Assembly: GCF_028595325.1 (NCBI RefSeq)
Contig: NZ_JAQQXR010000005.1
Coordinates: 434,001 to 498,000, forward strand
Length of the DNA stretch: 64,000 nucleotides
Reading direction: 5' to 3'
From: Janthinobacterium fluminis
Lineage (GTDB): Bacteria > Pseudomonadota > Gammaproteobacteria > Burkholderiales > Burkholderiaceae_D
The notes beneath the pieces are model-generated. The model had not been told where the DNA came from. It did no database searches and was given only the letters and a program-made list of their open reading frames with translations. Positions 56,984-64,000 of the stretch are shown one piece after another. Each line of letters starts with the position of its first letter. The stretch's first letter is position 1. The position numbers and the translations under genes were made by a program.

Positions 56984-58126
56984 TTACTTGACCACTTCCA
57001 TCTTGGTCTTTTTACCGCCCTTGAAGGTGAACAAGGTCAGCGAGCCGTCCTTGATGTCGCCGAAGGCGTCGAAGGCGATCGGGCCGGTCACGCCGCTGTA
57101 CTTGACCTTGGCCAGGAAGGGCAGGTACTTGGCCGGCTCGGCCGACTTGGCGTCCGCCATCGCCGTCGCCATCGTCATCACGGCGTCGTAGACGTTCGGC
57201 GCGTACAGTTGCACGTCGCTATTGTATTTTTTCTTGTAGCGGGCGACGAAGTCGTCCATCGCCTTTTGCTGGTCGCCCATCACGCCGCCCGCTTCCGCGC
57301 AGACGACGATGCCTTCGCCGACGCCGTCGCCGGCCAGTTTCGGCAGCGATTCCGTGCAGACGCCGTCGCCGCCCATGAAGCGCACCTTCATGCCGAGGGA
57401 CTTGATCTGGCGCAGCATCGGGCCGCCCACGGCGTCCATGCCGCCGAAGAAGATCAGGTCGGGGTTCTTGCCCTTGATGGCCGTCAGGATGGCGTTGAAG
57501 TCGGTCGCGTTGGCGCTGGTGAATTCCTTGCCGACGATTTGCACGCCGGGGAACTTGGCTTTCGCGCCCTTGACGAACTCCTCGGCGACGCCCTGGCCGT
57601 AGGCCGTGCGGTCGTCGATGATGGCGATCTTCTTCGCTTGCAGCTTGTCGACGGCGTAACGGCCCAGCGTGCCGCCCAGCTTGTTGTCGTTGGCGACGAC
57701 GCGGAAGGTCGTGTTGAATTTTTGCTTGGTGTACTGCGGCGTCGTCGCCGACGGCGAGATTTGCGGGATGCCGGCGTCGAAGTAGATCTTCGAGGCGGGA
57801 ACCGTGGTGCCCGAATTCAGGTGGCCGATGACGCCGTTGACTTTGGCGTCCACCAGCTTTTGCGCGGCGGCCGTGCCCTGCTTCGGATCGGACGCGTCAT
57901 CTTCGGTCAACAGCACGAATTTGACGGCTTTGCCGTTGATCTTGAAACCACTGGCGTTCAAGTCCTCGATCGCCATCTTGGCGCCGTTTTCATTGTCTTT
58001 GCCCAGGTGGGCGCTAGGGCCCGAGATAGGCGCGACGTGGCCGATTTTGACGACTTCCTGTGCGCCGGCGCTGCCTGCGAAAGCCATGGCGATTGCAAGG
58101 GGAATGAACTTGGTCTTGAACAGCAT
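56984..58126 (-). CDS. ABC transporter substrate-binding protein, branched-chain amino-acid type (copy 2)
   Basis: 380 residues, same layout as copy 1: signal peptide (FIPLAIAMAFAGSAGAQE), then VVKIGHVAPISGPSAHLGKDNENGAKMAIEDLNA. Long stretches are identical to copy 1 (for example the 17-residue TTVPASKIYFDAGIPQI), while the loop after HVxPISG, the stretch before the C-terminus and the GDQQKAMDDF region differ. Each copy has its own terminator, so it is an independent unit. The differences near the ligand cleft may change specificity. Confidence 0.9.
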   Translation of the reverse strand: MLFKTKFIPLAIAMAFAGSAGAQEVVKIGHVAPISGPSAHLGKDNENGAKMAIEDLNASGFKINGKAVKFVLLTEDDASDPKQGTAAAQKLVDAKVNGVIGHLNSGTTVPASKIYFDAGIPQISPSATTPQYTKQKFNTTFRVVANDNKLGGTLGRYAVDKLQAKKIAIIDDRTAYGQGVAEEFVKGAKAKFPGVQIVGKEFTSANATDFNAILTAIKGKNPDLIFFGGMDAVGGPMLRQIKSLGMKVRFMGGDGVCTESLPKLAGDGVGEGIVVCAEAGGVMGDQQKAMDDFVARYKKKYNSDVQLYAPNVYDAVMTMATAMADAKSAEPAKYLPFLAKVKYSGVTGPIAFDAFGDIKDGSLTLFTFKGGKKTKMEVVK

Positions 58127-58293
58127 AAACATCTCCAATGGATAGATTACGGCGGCGCCTCATGAACGCCGTCTCAAAATTTGGTACGAGGCAGCAAGGT
58201 ACAACAAAACCATGGGTCCGCAAAGTGCGTTCGCTAAATATTACTTTTTATAACAACGTTATGCGCGGCGGCGGCCGCGGCGCGCGCGGACCG

Positions 58294-58671
58294 CTACTTC
58301 TTCAGCGTCTGCAGGTGCGTCAATTCCTGGCTCACGGCCCGGGTGACGATTTGTTCTATGGTGTCTTGCAAGCCGCTGCGCAGCGCGCCGGTGAAGTCTT
58401 CCAGCGCGCGTTCCAGCGCCTCGGCCATGCAATCCTTGATGCGCTGTTCCAGCACGAAGTCCACACGTCCCTGCAATTGGTGCAGGATGCGCTCCGACAG
58501 GCGCCGTTCCAGCATATGCCAGTCCTGGTCGCTCCATTGCTTGAGCGCCAGTTCCTCCAGCTGCTCGCCATGGTCGACGGTGGGGGGCGGAATTTTCCGG
58601 ACCGACTCCGTGCTGTCTTTCAACACCTCGGTCAGAACCGGAATGCTGGGGTCGAACGGCGGCTGGCTCAT
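58294..58671 (-). CDS. DUF2486-like protein downstream of holC
   Basis: 125 residues, soluble and helical. Begins MSQPPFDPSIPVLTEVL, which recalls the DUF2486 start, followed by amphipathic helices with many charged residues. ATG overlaps the stop of holC (ATGA), so it is co-translated with the polymerase subunit. Function unknown; the same order is common in Burkholderiales. Confidence 0.68.
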   Translation of the reverse strand: MSQPPFDPSIPVLTEVLKDSTESVRKIPPPTVDHGEQLEELALKQWSDQDWHMLERRLSERILHQLQGRVDFVLEQRIKDCMAEALERALEDFTGALRSGLQDTIEQIVTRAVSQELTHLQTLKK

Positions 58672-59093
58672 GCCTTGCCCGCGACGAAGTGGCTCGGCTG
58701 ATACGCCTGCTGCTTGTATTGCAGATAGCGCTGGCGGCCGACGGCCGCGTCTTCCGGGGCGGCCGAGACGATTTCGAAGACGCGCTGGAATTCGGCGAAA
58801 TTGGCTGGTTGCCGGCGCGACAGGTTGACCAGGATATCGTGGTGCGGCAGGGCCGCGCCGTCGCTGTCGGTCAGCACAATCGGCGTTTCCGGCGCCAGCG
58901 CGTCGTCGGCCAGCACATGCGGCAGGTAATCGGTTTCCGACAGGGTCCACATGGCGGCGTTCAGCGCGGCCAGTTGCTCGGCGTCCTCGGCCAGCAGCAC
59001 CACCCGGTTACGCGCCATATAGGCTTTGCGGGCCAGCCGGCAGGCATAGCTGATCTTGTCGGGGACGTTGGTATGGAAGTCGATGCGTGTCAT
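58668..59093 (-). CDS. holC: DNA polymerase III subunit chi
   Basis: 141 residues. Part of the clamp-loader complex; links it to SSB. The sequence MTRIDFHTNVPDKISYACRLARKAYMARNRVVLLAED and LWTLSETDYLPH-like segment (MWTLSETDYLPHVLADD) are chi-typical, as is the PILVxxL-like core (TPIVLTDSDG). ATG at 59093 is preferred over a TTG two codons earlier. Usually pepA precedes holC; here it does not. Confidence 0.88.
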   Translation of the reverse strand: MTRIDFHTNVPDKISYACRLARKAYMARNRVVLLAEDAEQLAALNAAMWTLSETDYLPHVLADDALAPETPIVLTDSDGAALPHHDILVNLSRRQPANFAEFQRVFEIVSAAPEDAAVGRQRYLQYKQQAYQPSHFVAGKA

Positions 59094-59162
59094 AGGCAAT
59101 GTAGGAAGCGTCAGGGTCTGGAATGCCGACCCGCAGCCATGATTTTAACCGCTCGGCCGCCC

Positions 59163-59771
59163 TTAGAATTGAAAGCCCGGCGGCGGCGTGGCGGCGGGGG
59201 GCTGCTCGCGGCGGCTTTGCTCGGCCGCGTCGGCCTTGGCCTTCGCTTCGGCGGGGTCGGCGCGCGGCGCGGCCGGCGTCGGCGGCGGCTGCCGGTAGTC
59301 GGCCGGCAGCATGCGCTGGGCCGGATAAGCGGCGGCGTTCAGCGCGCTGTCCCAGGCGCCCTGCTCGAAGCCCGTGTATTTCCTGCGCCCCAGCAGCAGG
59401 AAGGGCAGTTGCGCGGCGCCGCCGGCCTGTTTCAGCGCCGCCTGGTCGGCGGCGTTGCCGACGGTTTTTTCCGTGTAGGGGATGCCGCGCCCGCGCAGCA
59501 GGTTGCGGCCCAGGTCGCAGGCTTCGCACTGTTCGGCCGTGTACAGCGTGACGGGATGATTGCGCACCGCCTCGGCCAGCTCGAACGGCAGCGCGGCCGT
59601 GTCCTGGCTGCCATACGATTTAAGCTCGACCTTGGCGGTCGAGGCGGGCGGCGGCGTGTCGCTGAAATGGGTGACGCCTTTCGCGTCCTTCCACTTGTAT
59701 ACCTGGGCGCTGGCCGCGCCGGCACAGGCCAGCAGCAAGACGCCGATTTTCCAGTTCGATGGCAGCTTCAT
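59163..59771 (-). CDS. DUF4124-glutaredoxin fusion protein, secreted
   Basis: 202 residues: signal peptide (VLLLACAGAASA), a DUF4124 domain (QVYKWKDAKGVTHFSDTPPP), a glutaredoxin/thioredoxin-like domain (about 75-150) with the redox motif CEAC in TLYTAEQCEACDLGRNLLRGRGIPYTEKTVG, and a Pro/Ala-rich C-terminal tail. It probably acts in thiol exchange in the periplasm. It lies downstream of prlC on the same strand, 76 bases away. Confidence 0.82.
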   Translation of the reverse strand: MKLPSNWKIGVLLLACAGAASAQVYKWKDAKGVTHFSDTPPPASTAKVELKSYGSQDTAALPFELAEAVRNHPVTLYTAEQCEACDLGRNLLRGRGIPYTEKTVGNAADQAALKQAGGAAQLPFLLLGRRKYTGFEQGAWDSALNAAAYPAQRMLPADYRQPPPTPAAPRADPAEAKAKADAAEQSRREQPPAATPPPGFQF

Positions 59772-59847
59772 GGTCTAGTGCCTTATCAGAAAGACGCGCA
59801 GTGATGTCCGCGCCGGCCACGCTTGGGGGCGGGGCCGGCGTTGTGCC

Positions 59848-61926
59848 TCAGGCCGCCATGCCGCTGTGGCGCAGCAGGGCGTCGATGCTCGGTTCGCGTC
59901 CGCGGAAGGCGGTGAAGGACTCCAGCGCCGGGCGCGAACCACCCACGGCCAGGATTTCTTGCTGGAAGCGCCTGCCCGTTTCCACCGACAGGATGCCGCC
60001 GCCCAGCGCCGCCGCTTCCTCGAAGGCGCCGTAGGCGTCGGCCGACAGCACTTCCGCCCATTTATAGCTGTAGTAGCCGGCCGCGTAACCGCCGGCAAAA
60101 ATATGCCCGAAGGAGTTCTGGAAGCGGTTGTAGGCCGGCGGCACCATCACGGCGAATTTGCCGCGCACCTCGTCGATGACTTCCTGCACGCTTTTCGCGC
60201 TCTGCGGATCGTAGTCGTAGTGCAGGTGCATATCGTGCAGCGACAGTTCGACGTGGCGCAGGGTTTGCAGGCCGGACTGGAAGTTGCGCGCCGCCAGCAT
60301 CTTGTCGTACAGCGCGCGCGGCAGCGCCGCGCCGGTGCCGACGTGGGCCGTCATGTGTTCCAGCACTTCCCATTCCCAGCAGAAGTTTTCCATGAATTGC
60401 GACGGCAGTTCGACGGCGTCCCACTCGACGCCGGAAATGCCGGACACGCCGATTTCGTCGACCTGGGTCAGCATGTGGTGCAAGCCGTGGCCGAATTCGT
60501 GGAACAGCGTGATGACCTCGTCGTGGGTGAACAGCGAGGGGTGCGCTTTGCCGTCGATGACGGCCGGTTCGGTGAAGTTACAGGTCAGATAGGCAACCGG
60601 CGTTTGCACGGCGCCGCCCGCCTCGAGGCGGCGGCCGCGGGCGTCGTCCATCCAGGCGCCGCCGCCCTTGCCGGCGCGCGCGTACAGGTCGAGGTAGAAC
60701 TGGCCGAGCAGTTTGCCGTCTTTTTCGATGCGGAAAAAGCGCACGTCCGGGTGCCAGGTGCTGGCCGTGTCGCTGACGATGGACACGGAGAACAGCGTTT
60801 GTATCAGACGGAACAGGCCGTCGACGACCTTGTGCTCGGGGAAGTACTGCTTCACTTCCTGGGCGGAAAACGCGTAGCGGCGCTCCTGCAGCTTCTCGGA
60901 CGCGTAAGGCATGTCCCAGGCTTTCAGCTCGGCCAGTCCCAGCTCGTCCTTGGCGAAGGCGCGCAACTCGGCCAGGTCTTGCTCGGCGTAGGGGCGGGCG
61001 CGGGTGGCCAGATCTTCCAGGAAGGTAATCACTTGCTCCGGGCTGTGGGCCATCTTCGGCACCAGCGAGACTTCGGCGAAGTTCTTGTAGCCGAGCATTT
61101 TCGCTTCTTCGTCGCGCAACTTCAGCAAAGTGACGATGTTCTGGCTGTTATCCCACTTATCCTTTTCGCTGAAGCCGCTGCCCATCTCGGACGCCTTGGT
61201 GGCGTTGGCGTGGTAGATCGCCTCGCGCAGCGCGCGCTTGTCGGCAAATTGCAGCAGCGGGAAATAGGAGGGGAAGTGCAGCGTGAACTGGAAGCCGGCC
61301 TTGCCGTCCTTGTCGGCGGCGGCGCGGGCCGCCTGCTTGACGTCGTCCGGCACGCCGGCCAGGTCGGCCTCGTCGGCCACCAGCAGCTTGAAGTCGTTGG
61401 TGGCGTCGAGCACGTTCTCGGAGAAGCGCGTCGACACGCCGGCGTGCTCTTCCTGGATTTCCGCGAAGCGCTCCTTCTTGTCCTCGGCCAGCTCGGCGCC
61501 GCCCATGCGGAAGTCGCGGATGGCGTTGTCGATGATGCGCTGGCGCGGCGCCGACAGCGCGGCAAATTCCGGCCCCGCCTTCAGCGCCTTGTATTTGGCG
61601 AACATTTCCTCGTTCTGGGCCAGCGCGGTCCAGAATTCCGTGATCTTCGGTTGGTTCTCGTTGTAGGCGGCGCGCAGTTCGGGCGTGTCGACGACATTGT
61701 TCAAGTGGCTGACGATGCCCCATGCGCGGCCCAGCAACTCGGTGGCGTTCTCCAGCGGCGCGACGAAGTTCTCCCATGTCACATGGGCGATGGGCGCTTC
61801 CAGCTGCGCCACGACGGCGTTGCTGTCGGCCAGCAGCGTGTCGATGGCCGCGGTGACGTGTTCCGCCTTGATCGCGTCGAAACGCGGCAGGCCCGAGAAG
61901 TCCAGCAGAGGGTTGTGTGTAGTCAT
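59848..61926 (-). CDS. prlC: M3-family oligopeptidase A
   Basis: 692 residues. Cytoplasmic zinc peptidase that cleaves oligopeptides, including signal peptides. The zinc motif HEFGH begins at His476 (LFHEFGHGLHHML), and the third ligand Glu is expected in the downstream SQFMENFCWEWE segment. GGAAAG precedes ATG at 61926; an earlier frame start is ignored. It follows folD on the same strand by 49 bases. Confidence 0.95.
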   Translation of the reverse strand: MTTHNPLLDFSGLPRFDAIKAEHVTAAIDTLLADSNAVVAQLEAPIAHVTWENFVAPLENATELLGRAWGIVSHLNNVVDTPELRAAYNENQPKITEFWTALAQNEEMFAKYKALKAGPEFAALSAPRQRIIDNAIRDFRMGGAELAEDKKERFAEIQEEHAGVSTRFSENVLDATNDFKLLVADEADLAGVPDDVKQAARAAADKDGKAGFQFTLHFPSYFPLLQFADKRALREAIYHANATKASEMGSGFSEKDKWDNSQNIVTLLKLRDEEAKMLGYKNFAEVSLVPKMAHSPEQVITFLEDLATRARPYAEQDLAELRAFAKDELGLAELKAWDMPYASEKLQERRYAFSAQEVKQYFPEHKVVDGLFRLIQTLFSVSIVSDTASTWHPDVRFFRIEKDGKLLGQFYLDLYARAGKGGGAWMDDARGRRLEAGGAVQTPVAYLTCNFTEPAVIDGKAHPSLFTHDEVITLFHEFGHGLHHMLTQVDEIGVSGISGVEWDAVELPSQFMENFCWEWEVLEHMTAHVGTGAALPRALYDKMLAARNFQSGLQTLRHVELSLHDMHLHYDYDPQSAKSVQEVIDEVRGKFAVMVPPAYNRFQNSFGHIFAGGYAAGYYSYKWAEVLSADAYGAFEEAAALGGGILSVETGRRFQQEILAVGGSRPALESFTAFRGREPSIDALLRHSGMAA

Positions 61927-61975
61927 CAGTCTTTCCAATTGTTCGTCAAGCGCGCCCGGACCGCGGCGCGGCGTG

Positions 61976-62821
61976 TTATTCCCGTTCCGCCGCTTCGACG
62001 GTGTTCATCAGCAGCATCGTGATCGTCATCGGCCCGACGCCGCCCGGCACCGGCGTGATGTGCGAGGCCACTTCGCGGACGCCGTTGAAATCGACGTCGC
62101 CGCACAGCTTGCCGTTATCGTCGCGGTTCATGCCCACATCGATGACGATCGCACCCGGCTTGACCATGTCGGCCGTGAGCGTGTTGCGGCGGCCGACGGC
62201 GGCCACGACGACATCGGCGCCGCGCGTGTGCTGGGCCAGGTCCGGCGTCGCACTATGGCATATGGTCACGGTGGCGTTCGCTTGCAAGAGCAGCAGCGCC
62301 ATCGGTTTGCCGACGGTGTTGCTGCGGCCGATGACGACGGCGTGCTTGCCGCGCAGGTCGGTGCCCGTGCTCTCGATCAATTTCATGCAGCCGTAGGGGG
62401 TGCAGGGGCGGAAGCCCGGCAGGCCCGTCAGCAGTTCGCCGGCGCTCAGCACCGAGTAGCCGTCGACGTCTTTGGCGGTCGAGATCGCCTCGATGACCTT
62501 GTGCGGGTTGATGTGCTTGGGCAGGGGCATCTGCACCAGGATGCCGTGGATGGCCGGGTCGGCGTTCAGCGCGTCGATGCGCGCCAGCAGCGCCGCCTCC
62601 GTCAGGTCCGCCTCATACTTTTCCAGCACCGAGTGGAAGCCGACGTCGCCGCAAGCCTTGACCTTGTTGCGCACATATACCTGGCTGGCCGGGTCTTCGC
62701 CGACCAGGATCACGGCCAGGCCGGGCTGCTTGCCCTTGGCGGTGAGGACGCTGGCGCGCGCGGCGATTTCACCGCGCAGTTTTTGGGAGAGCAAGATTCC
62801 GTCGATCGATTGTGCTGGCAT
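61976..62821 (-). CDS. folD: methylene-THF dehydrogenase / methenyl-THF cyclohydrolase
   Basis: 281 residues. Converts 5,10-methylene-THF to 10-formyl-THF in two steps. Catalytic Tyr-Lys pair in [37 protein letters not shown], and the NAD(P) loop [15 protein letters not shown], ending [21 protein letters not shown]. Divergent from aceE; folD and aceE share a 274-base control region. Confidence 0.97.
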   Translation of the reverse strand: MPAQSIDGILLSQKLRGEIAARASVLTAKGKQPGLAVILVGEDPASQVYVRNKVKACGDVGFHSVLEKYEADLTEAALLARIDALNADPAIHGILVQMPLPKHINPHKVIEAISTAKDVDGYSVLSAGELLTGLPGFRPCTPYGCMKLIESTGTDLRGKHAVVIGRSNTVGKPMALLLLQANATVTICHSATPDLAQHTRGADVVVAAVGRRNTLTADMVKPGAIVIDVGMNRDDNGKLCGDVDFNGVREVASHITPVPGGVGPMTITMLLMNTVEAAERE

Positions 62822-62926
62822 GGTTTTGGCTGGTGGGAGGATAAAAGCAGATTATAAAGCCGGCGCGCCGCGGCGGCCGCGTTTTCGGGTGTTTTCTTCA
62901 TGGAAATTGCGGCGCTGCAGCATGGT

Positions 62927-62955
62927 TTTCACTGTGAAATTTCACATTGTGGAAA
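62927..62955. promoter_or_regulatory. operator-like TTTCAC repeats before aceE
   Basis: TTTCAC-T-GTGAAA (62927-62939) is directly followed by TTTCACATTGTGGAAA (62940-62955), giving two adjacent palindromic sites just upstream of the aceE -35. A regulator of pyruvate use is expected; which one is unknown. Confidence 0.55.
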
Positions 62956-62968
62956 GGTATATCGTAAT

Positions 62969-62997
62969 TTGAAAAATAACAAATAGCCTGTTAGAAT
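62969..62997 (+). promoter_or_regulatory. sigma70-type promoter of aceE
   Basis: TTGAAA (62969-62974), 17 bases, TAGAAT (62992-62997), about 100 bases before the aceE start. Confidence 0.75.
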
Positions 62998-63095
62998 CCC
63001 CTGACTAATTTAGGGTATTGGTAAATAATCAGCGAAATGCCGTCCGCCAAGCGATCAGGTATCCTGGTGGGGCGCTCACAAAGGAGACTCAACAG

Positions 63096-64000
63096 ATGTC
63101 AGCTCAACTCGACCAGGTTACGGCGTTAATCGCCCAGGACCCCGATTCGCAAGAAACCAAAGAATGGCTCGACGCGCTAGAAGCCGTTTTGGAAAACGAG
63201 GGTCCGGAACGCGCCCACTACCTGATGGAACGCATGGTCGATCTGGCGCGCCGCCGCGGCGCCCAGATCCCATTCTCCAGCAACACCGCCTACGTTAACA
63301 CCATTCCCGCCCACCTCGAAACACACTGCCCCGGCAACCTGGAATACGAAGAGCGCCTGCGCTCGTGGATGCGCTGGAACGCCATGGCGATGGTGGTCAA
63401 GGCCAACCGCGCCGACGGCGACCTGGGCGGCCACCTGTCGAGCTTCGCCTCGCTGGCGAACATGCTGGGCATCGGCTTCAACCATTTCTGGCACGCCCCG
63501 ACCGAAGAGCACGGCGGCGACCTGCTGTACATCCAGGGCCATTCCTCGCCGGGCGTCTACGCGCGCGCCTTCCTGGAGGGCCGCCTGAGCGAAGAGCAGT
63601 TGCTGAACTTCCGCAAGGAAGTCGACGGCAAGGGCCTGTCCTCCTACCCGCATCCCAAGCTGATGCCGGACTTCTGGCAGTTCCCGACCGTCTCGATGGG
63701 CCTGGGCCCGCACATGGCGATCTACCAGGCGCGCTTCCTGAAATACCTGCACGCCCGCGGCATCGCCAAGACCGACAACCGCAAGGTGTGGGCGTTCTGC
63801 GGCGACGGCGAGATGGACGAGCCGGAATCGCTGGGCGCGATCGGCCTGGCCGCGCGTGACATGCTCGACAACCTCGTCATCGTCGTCAACTGCAACCTGC
63901 AGCGCCTGGACGGCCCGGTGCGCGGCAACGGCAAGATCATCCAGGAACTGGAAGGCGACTTCCGCGGCGCCGGCTGGAACGTCGTCAAGGTCATCTGGGG
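63096..64000 (+). CDS. aceE: pyruvate dehydrogenase E1 component, N-terminal part (3' end outside window)
   Basis: The first 301 codons of the homodimeric E1 enzyme that decarboxylates pyruvate with thiamine diphosphate. The protein runs MSAQLDQVTALIAQDPDSQE..., with RAHYLMERMVDLARRRG, IPFSSNTAYVNTI, NHFWHAP-type stretch and the thiamine-diphosphate motif GDGEMDEPES...NCN. AAGGAG precedes ATG at 63096. The frame is open to the last base. aceF and lpd would be expected to follow. Confidence 0.95.
   Translation, partial: MSAQLDQVTALIAQDPDSQETKEWLDALEAVLENEGPERAHYLMERMVDLARRRGAQIPFSSNTAYVNTIPAHLETHCPGNLEYEERLRSWMRWNAMAMVVKANRADGDLGGHLSSFASLANMLGIGFNHFWHAPTEEHGGDLLYIQGHSSPGVYARAFLEGRLSEEQLLNFRKEVDGKGLSSYPHPKLMPDFWQFPTVSMGLGPHMAIYQARFLKYLHARGIAKTDNRKVWAFCGDGEMDEPESLGAIGLAARDMLDNLVIVVNCNLQRLDGPVRGNGKIIQELEGDFRGAGWNVVKVIW

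Noticed and set aside
58138-58701. Plus-strand 187-codon frame at the end of the binding-protein copy 2 promoter.
   Set aside because: It is antisense to the DUF2486-like gene and has no ribosome site or recognisable content.

Overview
The window is GC-rich, densely packed bacterial DNA. Its gene content and order suggest a betaproteobacterium of the Oxalobacteraceae (Massilia, Duganella or Janthinobacterium type). Pointers are a zapB-like/zapA pair followed by a 6S RNA, groESL behind a CIRCE element, holC next to a DUF2486-type gene, an lgt/lysR/ilvD neighbourhood, a Trp-rich TIGR04438-type small protein, a phasin and aceE. No tRNA, rRNA, transposase, phage gene or CRISPR array was found, so this reads as chromosomal core interspersed with accessory operons. 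The genus is an inference.

Layout. 1-7.6 kb: the tail of an operon cut by the left edge: MMPL/RND exporter, LolA-like periplasmic protein, outer-membrane protein, small membrane protein, stand-alone malonyl-CoA:ACP transacylase, TetR regulator, ABC1-family kinase. It looks like a lipid or polyketide export unit whose synthases would lie to the left. 7.7-15.5 kb (minus strand): a REC-histidine kinase, a 2OG-Fe dioxygenase, then an M1 peptidase / DUF6702-like / TonB-receptor operon and an OhrR-like MarR regulator. 15.7-24.5 kb: a CHASE-type sensor kinase, a PhyH-type dioxygenase, an M29/NicX-like protein, a small Cache protein, a helical lipoprotein and a TPR-GGDEF diguanylate cyclase. 24.6-35.2 kb: a heterodimeric ABC exporter pair, a phasin, a DUF2164 protein, a CodA-like deaminase, a GNAT enzyme, a chemoreceptor and a PAS-GGDEF protein with a degenerate EAL domain. 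35.2-40 kb: a Fur-type siderophore-uptake operon (TonB receptor, DUF3649, PepSY, DUF3325). 40-46.2 kb: phosphoglucomutase, a POT peptide transporter, a YqjI-like PadR regulator with its operator, and an MFS transporter. 46.3-64 kb: groESL, a secreted protein with a duplicated domain, zapB-like/zapA/6S RNA, EVE protein, lgt-lysR/ilvD, cytochrome c, two tandem duplicated branched-chain amino-acid-type binding proteins, holC region, a DUF4124-glutaredoxin fusion, prlC, folD, and the start of aceE.

The most distinctive non-coding structure is three related palindromic repeat types that all begin GGGG(T/A)CAG or its variant GGGGTCTG: a lone inverted repeat near 15.6 kb with its array at 41.7-42.0 kb, a 179-bp-period array at 21.9-22.4 kb, and a 54-bp palindrome inside the 3' end of a kinase gene at 18.05 kb. 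Both arrays have copied adjacent gene-end sequence into their units. No RAYT-type transposase is present in the window, so the mobilising enzyme, if any, is elsewhere.

Regulatory sites visible by eye include CIRCE with a sigma70 promoter (groESL), a Fur box, a PadR operator over its own -10, an OhrR/MarR-like palindrome, the 6S RNA promoter and terminator, and repeated TTTCAC half-sites before aceE. All family assignments are from motif recognition without database searches.
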